A DNA stretch of 64,000 bases, from contig NZ_CP014222.1 of NCBI RefSeq assembly GCF_000969645.2, positions 1,739,740 through 1,803,739 on the forward strand, written 5' to 3'. Every line of letters begins with the position of its first letter. The first letter of the stretch is position 1. This stretch comes from Janthinobacterium sp. B9-8. Lineage in GTDB: Bacteria; Pseudomonadota; Gammaproteobacteria; Burkholderiales; Chitinibacteraceae. Below are positions 9,384 to 21,013 of the stretch, in pieces. The position numbers and the translations under genes are program-made. The notes beneath the pieces were generated by a model, which made no database searches, was not told the DNA's origin, and saw only the letters and a program-made list of their open reading frames with translations.

Positions 9384-10502
9384 ATGATGCCCAACACCCC
9401 CACCAAAGCGCTCCCCTTTTGCCTGGCCCTGCTCCTCAGTGCCTGCAACTCTGCGCCCGCCCCCACCGCCGCGCCCCTACCTGAAGTAACGGCACTCCTG
9501 ATCCAGCCGCACGATATTGCCATGCGCTCAGAGTTTGTCGGAGAAACCTCCGGGGTGCGGGATGTAGAAGTGCGCGCTCGGGTTGGCGGTATTTTGCTTA
9601 AGCGCACTTTTACCGAGGGACGGCCCGTTAAACAAGGACAGGTTTTATTTGAGCTTGATCCAGAGCCATATAAGGCAGAGTTGGATTTAGCCCAAGGGGA
9701 GCTGGCCCGGCAGCAGGCCATTTTAAACAAGGCCAGAGCCGATAAAGATCGCATTGCACCACTCTTTAAAGAAAACGCGGTTTCTAAAAAAGACAACGAT
9801 GATGCCATCAGCGCTTTTGCCGCGGCACAGGCCAGCGTGCAAACAGCGCAAGCCAAAGTTAAAACCGCCACACTCAATTTAAGCTACACCAAAGTTACCG
9901 CGCCCATTTCTGGCATCAGCAGTAAAGAAGCGCAATCAGAGGGCAGCTTGATCAGCAGCAGCTCGCCTCAGCCGCTCACCACCATTTCGCAAATGTCACC
10001 GCTCTACGCCAATTTCTCGGTTGCCGAGCAAGATCATCAGGCTTTTAACCCAGCACAAGCCTCAGACCCAAGCCGCAGCGCCAAAGGATTAAACACCCAA
10101 ATCATGCTGGCTGATGGCACGGTTTACCCCTTAAAGGGCCGGGTCAATTTTCAAGATAACCGCATTGACCCAGCCACCGGCACCATCAATATGCGGGCGC
10201 AATTTAATAACCCCAAAGGGGATCTGCTGCCCGGCCAATTTGTACGCGTCGTTGTAGACAATGGCATTCGCCAGCAAGCCATCACCATTCCGGAACGCGC
10301 CATTGTGCAGCTGCAGGCCGAAAAGCGCGTGATGCTGCTCAATGACAAAAACATCGTTGAATCACGCAAAGTTCAGTTAGGGGAAAGCATAGGGCATGAA
10401 GTGATTGTGGAATCCGGCCTAAAAGCGGGTGAGCGCATTATTGTTGATGGCTTAATTAAAGCGCGCCCGGGCCAGCAAGTCAGCATTAAAAAGGAAGGGT
10501 AA
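9384..10502 (+). CDS. RND efflux pump, periplasmic adaptor lipoprotein (MexA/AcrA family)
   Basis: This membrane-fusion protein links the inner-membrane RND pump to the outer-membrane channel. The 372 residues start with a lipoprotein signal peptide ending LLLSAC (lipobox Cys at about residue 21). A biotinyl-lipoyl half-motif (EVRARVGGILLKRTFTEG) follows, then a coiled-coil hairpin (about residues 100-165), the second lipoyl half (LSYTKVTAPISGI), beta-barrel and membrane-proximal domains (PGQFVRVVVDN). The stop is immediately followed by the pump gene's ATG, so the two are co-translated. Two adjacent ATG codons (9384 and 9387) are possible starts. Confidence 0.94.
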   Translation: MMPNTPTKALPFCLALLLSACNSAPAPTAAPLPEVTALLIQPHDIAMRSEFVGETSGVRDVEVRARVGGILLKRTFTEGRPVKQGQVLFELDPEPYKAELDLAQGELARQQAILNKARADKDRIAPLFKENAVSKKDNDDAISAFAAAQASVQTAQAKVKTATLNLSYTKVTAPISGISSKEAQSEGSLISSSSPQPLTTISQMSPLYANFSVAEQDHQAFNPAQASDPSRSAKGLNTQIMLADGTVYPLKGRVNFQDNRIDPATGTINMRAQFNNPKGDLLPGQFVRVVVDNGIRQQAITIPERAIVQLQAEKRVMLLNDKNIVESRKVQLGESIGHEVIVESGLKAGERIIVDGLIKARPGQQVSIKKEG

Positions 10503-13500
10503 ATGTTTTCTAAATTCTTTATCAACCGGCCCATCTTTGCCTCGGTGATTTCCATCGTGATTATGCTGGCAGGCTTGGCCGCGATGTTTTCGCTGCCTAT
10601 TCAGCAATATCCGGATATTGTGCCTGCTGTGGTTTCGGTGAGTGCCAACTACCCCGGCGCTACGGCAGAAACCATTGCGCAAACCGTAGCGTCCCCCTTG
10701 GAGCAACAGATTAACGGCGTAGACAATATGCTGTATCTGCAATCCAAATCGGCGGCAAACGGGCAAATGAATATGAACGTCTATTTTGCCGTTGGCACCA
10801 ACCCCGACCAAGCCACCATTGACGTTAACAATCGCGTGCAGGCGGCGCTCGCCAAAATGCCCGATGAAGTCAAACGGCAAGGCGTCACCGTCAGAAAGAA
10901 ATCAACCGAAGTACTATCGGTGGTCTCCTTAGGCTCGCCTACCGGCCAGTATGATCGCAACTTTATTGCCAACTACGCCCTGCTCAATATTCTGGATGAT
11001 CTAAAACGCATCCCCGGCGTGGGGGATGCCAGCATGATGGGCGGCACCGATTACGCCATGCGGATCTGGCTAAAGCCTGATCGCCTGGCACAGCTTAAGC
11101 TCACGCCTGCCGATGTAGTAAAAGCCGTGCAGGAGCAAAACTCACAATTTGCAGCGGGCAAGCTAGGGGCCGAGCCAGATAATGATCCGGTTGATTTTAC
11201 CTACACCATTAACGCCAAAGGCCGTCTGGCTGATCCAAAAGAGTTTGAAGCCATTATTGTTAAATCCATGCCCGATGGCGCAAAAATCCGCCTAAAAGAC
11301 GTGGCCCGTGTGGAAATGGGTGGCAATGATTATGATATTTCCGGCATGCGTAATGGCAAGCCATCCGTGGGGCTAGTGACCTACGCCCAGCCGGGTGCCA
11401 ATGCGCTGGATGTATCCAAAGCTATTGCCAATAAAATGCAGGAACTCTCTACTCGCTTTCCTCAGGGAATGGACCACGCCATTCCTTACGACACCACTAA
11501 ATTTGTTAAAACCTCGATCGAGAAAGTAGTCACCACCCTGCTTGAAGCGATGGTGCTGGTGTTCTGCGTGGTGTATTTATTTTTGCAAAATTTCCGTGCC
11601 ACGCTCATCCCCTGCATTGCCGTGCCGGTATCCCTGCTCGGCACTTTTGCGGGCTTGGCGATGTTCGGATTTTCGATCAATCTGCTCACGCTATTTGGCA
11701 TGGTACTGGCCATCGGCATTGTGGTGGACGATGCAATCGTGGTGCTTGAAAACGTCGAGCGGATTATGCGCGAGACAGGCTGCTCGGCCAAAGAGGCGTC
11801 AATTCAAGCCATGCAGGAAGTCTCCGGCCCGGTTGTGGCCATTGTGCTGGTGCTTTGCGCGGTGTTTTTGCCCGTGGCCTTTATGAGTGGCATGACAGGC
11901 GTGATGTATCAGCAATTTGCCATTACGATTTCTATCTCGGTGATTATTTCCGGGATTGTGGCGCTTACCTTATCCCCTGCCTTATGCGCGCTTTTGCTCA
12001 AGCCCGGTCACCACGAACCGGCCCGTTTTTTTGTATGGTTCAACCGTTTCTTTGAACGGATTACGGGGGGCTATATTGCGGGTGTTAAGTTTCTAAATCG
12101 CCGCGTTGGCGTGGCTTTTGTGCTGTTTGCGGGTATTTTAGCCAGCACTGCGGCGCTATATGTCTTGGTGCCAGGCTCCTTAGTACCAGCAGAAGATCAA
12201 GGCACGATGTTTGTAAGCGTTGCCCTGCCCGATGCCGCCTCGCTAGCCCGCACGCGCCAAGTGAGCGCCGAATCAGATACCGCGCTCAACAAGCTAGCCG
12301 AAGTTAATAATGTCACCACCTTTACCGGCTTTGATATTTTATCCGGCTCCAAGCTCACCAATCACGCCACCAGCTTTGTAACGCTCACCCCCTGGGACGA
12401 GCGTAAGGGCAAGGGGCAGGATTCGTTTTCGCTGGCAGAAAAAGCCATGCAAAACGCCAGCCCTATCCAGAATGGCCTGATTGCAGCCTTTACCCCGCCG
12501 CCCATTATGGGGATGTCGACCACCGGCGGTTTAGAGGGCTATTTGCAAGATCGTAATGGCGCAGGCTCGCAGGCGCTCAGCACGGCCACACAAAAGCTGA
12601 TTGAGGCCGCAAAAAAACGCCCTGAATTCGCCAAGGTCACCACCACCTTCCGCGCCGATGTACCGCAGTATTTTGTTGATCTGGATCGCGAAAAAGCCAA
12701 GGCGCTGGGTGTAAATATCAATGATGTATTCAGCACCATGCAAGCCACTCTGGGCCAGCTCTATATCAACGATTTCAACCGCTTTGGCCGCACCTACAAA
12801 GTGCAGTTGCAATCTGAAGCCCAATATCGCAAACGCCCTCAGGACCTGAGCAATATTTTTGTACGATCTGCCAAAGGCGACATGATTCCGCTTACCAGCC
12901 TTGTCACCATTAAAGACACCAGCGGGCCAGAGCTGGTCGAGCGCTTTAATATTTTTGGCGCAGCCAAAATCATGATCCAGCCTGCGGCAGGTATTAGCTC
13001 TGGAGAAGCCATTAAGGCCATGGAAAGTGTCACCGCCGTAGCGCTCAGCAGCGATTACACCCTTGCCTGGACAGGCAGTGCCTATCAGGAAAAAGAAGCC
13101 AGCGGCACAGCCGGCATTGCCTTTTTGCTGGGCATTGTGATGGTGTTTTTAATTCTGGCCGCGCAATACGAAAGATGGAGCTTGCCATTTGCCGTGATTA
13201 CCTCGGTGCCCTTTGCACTCTTTGGTGCCCTGCTGGCCGCATATATGCGGGATATGAATAACGATGTGTATTTTCAGATCGGCATGGTGACGCTGATTGG
13301 TCTGGCGGCTAAAAACGCCATTCTGATCGTTGAATTTGCGGTGATGAAATTTGAAGAAGGCATGAGCTTATCTGACGCCGCCATCGAAGCGGCAAGGCTG
13401 CGCTTCAGGCCGATTATCATGACATCGCTCGCCTTTATTTTAGGCTGCGTACCACTGATTACCTCAAGTGGCGCAGGGGCAAACAGCCGCCATTCGCTAG

Positions 13501-13598
13501 GCACGCCAGTGATTGGCGGCATGCTGGCCGCTACCTTTATTGCCATTTTCTTTATCCCGCTGTTCTTCCGCCTAATTATGGGCCTAAAGAATAAATAG
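10503..13598 (+). CDS. RND multidrug efflux transporter (AcrB/MexB family, HAE1)
   Basis: This proton-driven inner-membrane exporter has 1031 residues, the usual length. It has the typical N-terminus ([20 protein letters not shown]), twelve membrane segments in two halves, and large periplasmic loops. The essential TM4 aspartate pair is present in [17 protein letters not shown]. The C-terminal half contains [14 protein letters not shown] and the [15 protein letters not shown] element. Family members of this kind export hydrophobic or amphiphilic compounds; the actual substrates cannot be read from sequence. It starts one base after the adaptor gene's stop codon. Confidence 0.96.
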   Translation: MFSKFFINRPIFASVISIVIMLAGLAAMFSLPIQQYPDIVPAVVSVSANYPGATAETIAQTVASPLEQQINGVDNMLYLQSKSAANGQMNMNVYFAVGTNPDQATIDVNNRVQAALAKMPDEVKRQGVTVRKKSTEVLSVVSLGSPTGQYDRNFIANYALLNILDDLKRIPGVGDASMMGGTDYAMRIWLKPDRLAQLKLTPADVVKAVQEQNSQFAAGKLGAEPDNDPVDFTYTINAKGRLADPKEFEAIIVKSMPDGAKIRLKDVARVEMGGNDYDISGMRNGKPSVGLVTYAQPGANALDVSKAIANKMQELSTRFPQGMDHAIPYDTTKFVKTSIEKVVTTLLEAMVLVFCVVYLFLQNFRATLIPCIAVPVSLLGTFAGLAMFGFSINLLTLFGMVLAIGIVVDDAIVVLENVERIMRETGCSAKEASIQAMQEVSGPVVAIVLVLCAVFLPVAFMSGMTGVMYQQFAITISISVIISGIVALTLSPALCALLLKPGHHEPARFFVWFNRFFERITGGYIAGVKFLNRRVGVAFVLFAGILASTAALYVLVPGSLVPAEDQGTMFVSVALPDAASLARTRQVSAESDTALNKLAEVNNVTTFTGFDILSGSKLTNHATSFVTLTPWDERKGKGQDSFSLAEKAMQNASPIQNGLIAAFTPPPIMGMSTTGGLEGYLQDRNGAGSQALSTATQKLIEAAKKRPEFAKVTTTFRADVPQYFVDLDREKAKALGVNINDVFSTMQATLGQLYINDFNRFGRTYKVQLQSEAQYRKRPQDLSNIFVRSAKGDMIPLTSLVTIKDTSGPELVERFNIFGAAKIMIQPAAGISSGEAIKAMESVTAVALSSDYTLAWTGSAYQEKEASGTAGIAFLLGIVMVFLILAAQYERWSLPFAVITSVPFALFGALLAAYMRDMNNDVYFQIGMVTLIGLAAKNAILIVEFAVMKFEEGMSLSDAAIEAARLRFRPIIMTSLAFILGCVPLITSSGAGANSRHSLGTPVIGGMLAATFIAIFFIPLFFRLIMGLKNK

Positions 13599-13614
13599 CA
13601 AAAAATAAACACCC

Positions 13615-13641
13615 GCGCCTGCTGGTAACGGCAGCAGGCGC
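13615..13641 (+). other. Stem-loop between pump and outer-membrane channel genes
   Basis: A perfect 10-bp stem GCGCCTGCTG / CAGCAGGCGC with a 7-base loop lies in the 62-bp gap. No T-run follows, so it looks more like an mRNA processing or stability hairpin that could set the ratio of pump to channel than a terminator. Confidence 0.5.
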
Positions 13642-13660
13642 ACACCCTGAGATCTTCGCT

Positions 13661-15028
13661 ATGAAACCATCCCTGATTGCCAGCCTGCTCGCGCTGCTCT
13701 GTACGGCTTGCGCCATCACGCCCGAGCTAACCGTACCAAGCCTTGATTTGCCCCAATCAACCTACAAAACATCGATTGCTAGCGACTGGTGGAAAACATT
13801 TAATGACCCACTCCTCAATACGCTGATCGCGCAAACGCTACAGCACAATCATAATCTGAGCATTGCCATCGCCCGAATAGAAGAAGCCCGCGCCAAACTG
13901 GGCATCAGCAGCTCAGCCCAATGGCCTCGTTTAGATTTGCAAGGCAAGCAGCAAAATAATACAGACTCCGGCGCGCCCAAAATCCAGCTGGCAGGCGCGG
14001 CAAGCTGGGAGCTGGATTTATGGGGCCGCCTTGCTAACCAAACAGAGGCCGCCAACCAGTTACTCTTATCCACTCAAGCCGCACACACGGGCCTACAACT
14101 AGCACTGAGTGCAGAAACGGCCCAAGCCTATTTCAATCTACGCGCACTGGATGCCCAGCTCCTTCTGGCCAAACAAACCGTTGCATCGCGCAAAGCCGCT
14201 TTTGTTTTACAAACAAAACGCTTTCAAGGCGGGCTGATCAGTGAGCTAGAAGCACGACAGGCAGAAAGCGATTTTGCCGCTGCACAAGCGATTGTTCCCC
14301 AATACCAGGCAAAAATTGCACAGGCAGAAAGCATCCTGTCAATCCTTAGCGGGCAATCCCCAAGAGCACTCATCGAAGAGGGATTACAACGCGGCAAGTC
14401 CATCGGCGAGATGCATATTGCCAATGGGCTGCCAACGCACATCCCTTCTGATCTCTTACTCCATCGCCCCGACATTGTAGAGGCCGAAGCCAAGCTACGT
14501 GCCAGCCGCGCCGAAGTAGCCGCCGCACGTGCCGCATGGTTTCCGCAGATTTCTTTATCCGGCATCCTTGGCACCGCTAGCAATCCGCTGGCTAATCTAT
14601 TTGCCGCAGGCAGTAAAACATGGCAATTTGCGGGCAATCTTGGCATGCCACTATTTGATGGCGGCCTGAGCGCAGCGCAAATCGACCAAGCCCGCGCCCA
14701 AGATAAAGCAGCTGCTGCGAGCTACAAACAAGCTGTGCAAAGCGCCTTTGCCGACGCCTATGCCGCGCTGAAAATCAATCAATTCAGCCAGGAAAAAACC
14801 TCAGCACAAACCGGCCAGATCACGGCGCTTGAACGCCAGCTCAAATTAGCCATTTTGCGCTACGACAACGGCTATAGCGATTACCTCACCGTACTGGATA
14901 GCGAGCGCAATTTATTCAACGGCAGACTAGAGCTGATTAGCGCAACACGCGATCAGTTATTGGCACAGGTCAGCCTGTTTAAGGCTTTGGGAGGGGGAAA
15001 CCACATTGAGTTAAATCAAGCGGCTTAA
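13661..15028 (+). CDS. Outer-membrane efflux lipoprotein (OprM/NodT family)
   Basis: This is the TolC-like outer-membrane channel of the tripartite pump, 455 residues. The signal peptide ends in a lipobox (LLALLCTAC, Cys about residue 17). The family's WWKTFNDPLLNTLI segment and two outer-membrane efflux repeats follow, with LLLHRPDIVEAEAKLRASRAEVAAAR-type sequence at the start of the second repeat and NGYSDYLTVLDSERNLF near the end. It completes the adaptor-pump-channel operon with the two preceding genes. Confidence 0.94.
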   Translation: MKPSLIASLLALLCTACAITPELTVPSLDLPQSTYKTSIASDWWKTFNDPLLNTLIAQTLQHNHNLSIAIARIEEARAKLGISSSAQWPRLDLQGKQQNNTDSGAPKIQLAGAASWELDLWGRLANQTEAANQLLLSTQAAHTGLQLALSAETAQAYFNLRALDAQLLLAKQTVASRKAAFVLQTKRFQGGLISELEARQAESDFAAAQAIVPQYQAKIAQAESILSILSGQSPRALIEEGLQRGKSIGEMHIANGLPTHIPSDLLLHRPDIVEAEAKLRASRAEVAAARAAWFPQISLSGILGTASNPLANLFAAGSKTWQFAGNLGMPLFDGGLSAAQIDQARAQDKAAAASYKQAVQSAFADAYAALKINQFSQEKTSAQTGQITALERQLKLAILRYDNGYSDYLTVLDSERNLFNGRLELISATRDQLLAQVSLFKALGGGNHIELNQAA

Positions 15029-15046
15029 AGCGGCAATTCAAATCTC

Positions 15047-17737
15047 TTATAAAGGTGCGGCGGGCTTGTTTGCTGGCAACCATTTTTCTATTTCAATTTG
15101 TAAAGCATCAATGCTAATTGGCTTAGATAAAAATCCGTTCATTCCTGCCTCTAAGCAACGCCGCATATCTTCTTTAAATGCATTTGCAGTGAGTGCCAGA
15201 ATCACAATATTGCGCTTATCACTAGGTAGCGCCCGAATCGATCGAGTGGCATCAAATCCATCCATATTGGGCATTTGGCAATCCATCAGTACTAAATCAT
15301 AATTTTGCTGCTCAACCGCCTGCACCGCCGCTGCACCGTCTTCCACCACATCAACACGGCAGCCTATTTTTTCCAGCATCAGTACCGCTATTTTCTGATT
15401 TAATAAATTATCTTCTGCTAGCAATAAATAAGGCTTTACGACCGCTCTTTGCTCTTCAATAGCCCCCAGAGTGAGCAAGGTGCGTTCTGGCTTTTTAGCT
15501 TCAGCCAAGCTAAACACCACTTCTAAGCAACCATATAATTGGGAAGTGCGAATCGGCTTACTTAAAAAAGCAGTAAACCCAGCCTCATGCGCCATGCCTG
15601 TTTGTCCTACCCCCCCCATCGAGCTTAATAACACCAAAGGCATTGCTGCATGGGCAGGCATGGCATTAATTGATTTAGCCAGAGCAAAGCCATTCATATA
15701 CGGCATTTGTCCGTCTAAAAACGCCACACTAAAATCATTACTCTCATTTAATCTTAATAAAGCCGCCACGGCCGAGCCAAACACCTCGGTGACTAGCCCC
15801 ATAGATTGTAATTGCAAAGCCAACAACTCGCGATTAGCCGCTAAATCATCCACAATTAACACGCGCTTTCCTTTTAAACTTAAAGGCAAGGTAGGCGCTA
15901 ATACATTGACTTGGGCGCGATTTAAAATAATTTCAAACCAGAAAGTAGCGCCTTTATTAGGCTCGCTAATCACATCGATTTTTCCTCCCATTGCTTCAGC
16001 CAAGCGCTTGCAAATAGAAAGCCCCAATCCCGTGCCACCAAAACGCCGCGTTGTAGAAGCATCCGCCTGTGAAAAAGGCTGAAACAATAGCGCCCTCACT
16101 TCGGGGTCTATCCCAATACCATGATCCTCCACCTCAATATGCAATTGATATTGTTCATGATACACAGCGTGTGCCCGCACTCTGATTAACACAGGGCCTG
16201 CCGTACTAAATTTAATTGCATTATTGAGAAGATTTAAAACAATTTGCCTAAGGCGTACAGGATCGCCGTTTAAACGCCAAGGTACCGAGGGATCAACCAG
16301 CCCTACCAGCTCTAATTTTTTCTCTATCGCTTTGGCGGCAACCAATTCAAGAGATTCTTCAATCGAACGGCGTAAATCAAAATCAATATACTCCAGCTCT
16401 AATTTACCCGCTTCAATTTTAGAAAAATCAAGTAAATCATTAATTTGTGAAAGCAGCGCATCACCACCGGTATTAATCGATTCTAAAAAATCTCTTTGCT
16501 GAGAATTAAGCTCGGTATCGAGCAATAAGGCAGAAAAACCCAAGATAGCATTGAGCGGAGTACGAATCTCATGACTCATATTGGCTAAAAAGTCGCTTTT
16601 TGTTTGATTAGCCCGATCAGCAGCTAGTTTTGCCTCGCGTAAAGTAATGGCTAATTGCCGGGTTGATTCTTCTACAATCTTTCGATCAGAAATATCATCC
16701 AGCAGGCCTTGCAGCATATCTTCTTCAATCGGGTTAAGTACAATACTTAACCATTTGTTTTCTTTATCTTCAAAAAAAGACACAAAAATATCTTCGCTCA
16801 CCCCTCTGTTTTCTCTAAGCGACAATTCAATTAATTCACTGCACTTTGCTGCGGCTTCTCCCATATATTCTTGCAGCATTTGATTAGATTTCGGTTTAAC
16901 AGACCCACCTTCTATGCCTAATACTCTGGCAAACGCTCGGTTATAGGAATGCAAGCGTCCAAAACGATCAACTACAAAAATACCTGTTTCTGCATTTTCA
17001 AAAATAGCTCTGAATTTTTTTTCATCAATTCCACGCTGAATCCGTAAATTGCGTTCATCATCCAGAATCATCACTAAACGATTTAACAAAGCATTTACAT
17101 CATCCACCAAGCGACCGATTTCATCGTGCTGATGGCCGCTTGGCGTATGAAGCTTTGCTCCTAATTCAGCGGATAAATGATGCAATCGATCAGAGATGTT
17201 TTTAATTGGCCGGGTAATTAATTTCAATACGATCATCACTACGGCACAGGCCACCACCATCGCCTGCATCAACAATAAATAGACCAGTAGTAAAGAACGC
17301 TCTGCCACACTCTGTTGAATAACCTGAGGATTTAAATCCAGCATAATTTTACAAACGACTTCTTGTGCATTAAAAGGCGATGTGACCTGGCGAACAATTT
17401 GCCCATCCCCCATCATTTGCAGCTCTCCTTTTACCCCCCCCTCCTGAGCAAGAATATGAGTTTCATTTTTAATCAACACTTGGCTAATAAAGTGATTTTT
17501 TAATAAACCACGCCCTACTTCAGCGGCTAAGTTTTTATCATTTAAATAGCAGGCTATTTTGATGGTATCTTCAACGGTACTGAGTAATTCGTTGACACGA
17601 ACCCGGTGCAACTCACGCTCTTTTTGCGCCACGACAATGTAAGTAATCCCAGAAAAAATCGCCCCTGCAAGCAAGGCAATACAAAGCACTATCGCCGCGC
17701 TGCGAAAAACCAGACTGGTGCTAAATACTTTCAGCAT
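15047..17737 (-). CDS. Hybrid sensor histidine kinase with two receiver domains
   Basis: This membrane sensor has 896 residues. Order: TM1 (about 11-36), a periplasmic domain of about 110 residues, TM2 (about 150-172), HAMP (to about 235), PAS (about 240-355), HisKA with [18 protein letters not shown], ATPase domain with [16 protein letters not shown] and [15 protein letters not shown], then receiver 1 ([12 protein letters not shown] ... [11 protein letters not shown]) and receiver 2 ([13 protein letters not shown] ... [11 protein letters not shown]). No Hpt domain is included, so a separate phosphotransfer protein is expected. It is last in a unit behind a porin and a PstS-like protein, suggesting they are input components. 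Confidence 0.93.
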   Translation of the reverse strand: MLKVFSTSLVFRSAAIVLCIALLAGAIFSGITYIVVAQKERELHRVRVNELLSTVEDTIKIACYLNDKNLAAEVGRGLLKNHFISQVLIKNETHILAQEGGVKGELQMMGDGQIVRQVTSPFNAQEVVCKIMLDLNPQVIQQSVAERSLLLVYLLLMQAMVVACAVVMIVLKLITRPIKNISDRLHHLSAELGAKLHTPSGHQHDEIGRLVDDVNALLNRLVMILDDERNLRIQRGIDEKKFRAIFENAETGIFVVDRFGRLHSYNRAFARVLGIEGGSVKPKSNQMLQEYMGEAAAKCSELIELSLRENRGVSEDIFVSFFEDKENKWLSIVLNPIEEDMLQGLLDDISDRKIVEESTRQLAITLREAKLAADRANQTKSDFLANMSHEIRTPLNAILGFSALLLDTELNSQQRDFLESINTGGDALLSQINDLLDFSKIEAGKLELEYIDFDLRRSIEESLELVAAKAIEKKLELVGLVDPSVPWRLNGDPVRLRQIVLNLLNNAIKFSTAGPVLIRVRAHAVYHEQYQLHIEVEDHGIGIDPEVRALLFQPFSQADASTTRRFGGTGLGLSICKRLAEAMGGKIDVISEPNKGATFWFEIILNRAQVNVLAPTLPLSLKGKRVLIVDDLAANRELLALQLQSMGLVTEVFGSAVAALLRLNESNDFSVAFLDGQMPYMNGFALAKSINAMPAHAAMPLVLLSSMGGVGQTGMAHEAGFTAFLSKPIRTSQLYGCLEVVFSLAEAKKPERTLLTLGAIEEQRAVVKPYLLLAEDNLLNQKIAVLMLEKIGCRVDVVEDGAAAVQAVEQQNYDLVLMDCQMPNMDGFDATRSIRALPSDKRNIVILALTANAFKEDMRRCLEAGMNGFLSKPISIDALQIEIEKWLPANKPAAPL

Positions 17738-17791
17738 AGAAATCGCTTTGCGAAATGAAATACATTCATATCGTCAAAAACAAAAGCTTAA

Positions 17792-18211
17792 TCACCGATT
17801 AAAATCAAACACAACTTTCACTTTATCAGTTACTTTTGCTTTGTCACAATAGGCTATATAATTAATATTGCTGGCTACCATTTTAATAACTTCATCACTA
17901 CTATCCACCACTAGGGGTGGCGAGACTTGGCCGGAAAACTTAAGCCTAGCCCAATACGAATCAACCTCAGCTAATTCTTTGTTTAATAAATCCCGATAAA
18001 AATGTTCTCTGCCTGACACAGGGTAAATAACATCCAGCGGTATTGCACTTTGCCCAGAGGGGAATTTCCGATAACGCCCCATAAAAATATTAATCACTTC
18101 ACCTTTGCTTAGCTGAGCGACACCACTATTAGGATGCACAATAACCACCCAATCGCCCCCCCAAGCACTATGCGCAAATAAAATAAGAATAGAAAGGATA
18201 AGGGTTTTCAT
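17792..18211 (-). CDS. Small PstS-like periplasmic substrate-binding protein
   Basis: The 139-residue product has a signal peptide (MKTLILSILILFAHSAWG) and a single domain resembling one lobe of phosphate-type periplasmic binding proteins (ILSKGEVINIFMGRYRKFPSG-like: SKGEVINIFMGRYRKFPSG; then SGREHFYRDLL, and a C-terminal IAYCDKAKVTDKVKVV). Full PstS proteins are more than twice this length, so it is a short family member and unlikely to serve a transporter; no permease is nearby. It lies 9 bp downstream of the porin gene and 54 bp before the hybrid kinase, which suggests a periplasmic sensing role. Function is inferred from context only. Confidence 0.78.
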   Translation of the reverse strand: MKTLILSILILFAHSAWGGDWVVIVHPNSGVAQLSKGEVINIFMGRYRKFPSGQSAIPLDVIYPVSGREHFYRDLLNKELAEVDSYWARLKFSGQVSPPLVVDSSDEVIKMVASNINYIAYCDKAKVTDKVKVVFDFNR

Positions 18212-18220
18212 TGGGCCGCC

Positions 18221-19468
18221 TTAGAAAACAAAATCCAAGGTCAGGCTATAAATGGTTGCGCGGCCATCCCAGGCAGGCTGCTTATTTGCCCACTGGAATG
18301 AATCACGACCATCAATCCTATCAACTTGAAATTTAAGATCTAAATTGCGCATCACATCGTAGCGCAAGCCCAGGGAATAGGTTGATTGATCACTTAATGG
18401 GTAAGGCTGAATCAGTCTTGCCATCGCATTTATTTCGGCAAATGGGGGAATGTCGGGCAAGCCAATATCATGCTTAAGTACTTTTGGTTTTACTTTCGAA
18501 TATGAGGCATAAGGCGTAAATGCCCCAAGTCGATAAGCCAGCATTAAATAGCCTGCATCATTATCCGGATAAGAAATTGTTGTAGCAAGCAATCTGCGCA
18601 GCATTAATTGCACTTGTAAAGGGCCGTTATCATAAATCATGCCCGCAGAAATGAACTCAACAGTTTTTCCTTTAATCATGGCATCATCTGCAAATTGAGC
18701 CGGGCCATTACTGATCGCTTGTAGTTGAGGTGATCGCAATATATTTAACAAAATATCGAGATCTGCCAATTCATTTTCTAATTTCAATTTTGCATAACCC
18801 ACCCTGAATTGCCAATTCTGTAATTGATAATCAAAATAGCCCCCCCATAAAAGGGATCCATTCAAATCAAGATGCCCATCTGAATTTTGAATAGGTAGCT
18901 TTTCTTTGGCATAACCGATTGCAAATTTAGCTCGAGCAATTCCTTCACCAATCGGATACTTTAAAACCAAATCCCCGCCGTCTAAATAGGCAATCGGCAA
19001 GCCACCATAATAATCAACCGGCGGACGTACAGGCAGATAGGAATAGCCCACACTTCTTGAATCGGCCTGCATATAAACATCAAAGCCTAAGCGCCCCGTG
19101 CGGAGCTGCAGGGTCTCGCTTGGCTCATATTTGATAAATGCCCAGTTTAATTCCGGCGTAAAACTATTATCGTAGCGCCGATGGCTAATGAGCTGAGCAG
19201 AGGCTGATAATGCCGGGTTAATTCGGGCATCCAGCTGCAAGCCCAGCAGTGAATCAACCCCGAAATCCAACCTGCGTGTATAGCCAACACCTCCCCTTTG
19301 CGAAAGGTCGCGCAAAAAATCGCCTTGATCTGTACTGTTATACACCGCGCCCAAGGTGGCAAAACCACTTAAAGAAAACAAATCCTGCTCAGAATACGTC
19401 TCTGCCCGTGCCCCTCCGGGCAGCAGCATCAAGCACAGCAGCAGATATCGTATCAAGACACTGAACAT
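18221..19468 (-). CDS. Outer-membrane porin-like beta-barrel protein
   Basis: The 415-residue product has a signal peptide (LLLCLMLLPGGARA) and then alternating hydrophobic/polar strands typical of a beta-barrel (FSLSGFATLGAVY at the N-terminus, repeated pieces such as FRVGYAKLKLE, MLAYRLGAFTPYASYSK, YSLGLRYDVMRNLDLKFQV) and a C-terminal aromatic residue (YSLTLDFVF) as the assembly signal. I do not recognise a named subfamily or substrate. It is first in the three-gene unit with the PstS-like protein and hybrid sensor kinase. Confidence 0.8.
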   Translation of the reverse strand: MFSVLIRYLLLCLMLLPGGARAETYSEQDLFSLSGFATLGAVYNSTDQGDFLRDLSQRGGVGYTRRLDFGVDSLLGLQLDARINPALSASAQLISHRRYDNSFTPELNWAFIKYEPSETLQLRTGRLGFDVYMQADSRSVGYSYLPVRPPVDYYGGLPIAYLDGGDLVLKYPIGEGIARAKFAIGYAKEKLPIQNSDGHLDLNGSLLWGGYFDYQLQNWQFRVGYAKLKLENELADLDILLNILRSPQLQAISNGPAQFADDAMIKGKTVEFISAGMIYDNGPLQVQLMLRRLLATTISYPDNDAGYLMLAYRLGAFTPYASYSKVKPKVLKHDIGLPDIPPFAEINAMARLIQPYPLSDQSTYSLGLRYDVMRNLDLKFQVDRIDGRDSFQWANKQPAWDGRATIYSLTLDFVF

Positions 19469-19622
19469 ATTGCTTTCCTATCCTAACTTTATACTGACAC
19501 CCCTTGAAGATAGCCAAGAAGAAAAGAACATCAAGCCTTTCCTGCTTTGTCTGATTTTTAATAAGCGAAACAACAAAAAAAACCCACCTTATATTGCTTT
19601 TGATAAAAGCAGAATCATCGTC

Positions 19623-19654
19623 CAAAAAAAACGCCTCTTCACGAGGCGTTTTTA
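19623..19654 (-). terminator. Rho-independent terminator of argD
   Basis: Stem ACGCCTC / GAGGCGT with a 5-base loop; in the minus direction it is followed by a run of eight T residues. T residues on the other side could make it work in both directions. Confidence 0.8.
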
Positions 19655-19667
19655 AAATCAATGTCTT

Positions 19668-20876
<1,209 letters not shown>

Positions 20877-20901
20877 CTACTCCTAATTTTAAATATAAAA
20901 A

Positions 20902-20933
20902 CGGCGGGTACGATTTTGTATCGTAACCCGCCG
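20902..20933 (-). terminator. Strong hairpin with T-run between ppsA and argD
   Basis: CGGCGGGT-ACGAT and ATCGT-AACCCGCCG form a long, nearly perfect stem. On the minus strand it runs into GTTTTTATATTT. It lies downstream of ppsA and about 30 bp before the argD start, so it likely ends ppsA transcripts. Confidence 0.6.
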
Positions 20934-20978
20934 CTGATGTTTAATTCAAGACTAAAGCACATTAATTGCAACGCTAAA

Positions 20979-21005
20979 CAGCCGCTTTCACTAGGTAAAG
21001 CGGCT
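20979..21005 (-). terminator. Stem-loop immediately after ppsA
   Basis: CAGCCGCTTT / AAAGCGGCTG form a perfect 10-bp stem starting 9 bp after the ppsA stop codon, followed by TGTTTAGCG on the minus strand. The T-run is weak, so it may act with the hairpin at 20902-20933. Confidence 0.5.
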
Positions 21006-21013
21006 GAATTGGC

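Noticed and set aside
9206..9877. Minus-strand frame of 223 codons over the efflux adaptor gene
   Set aside because: It is antisense to a clear MexA/AcrA-type gene, crosses a terminator and has Ser/Ala-rich shadow composition.
15471..16082. Plus-strand frame of 203 codons within the hybrid kinase gene
   Set aside because: The opposite strand encodes complete receiver and ATPase motifs; this frame is a by-product of that coding sequence.
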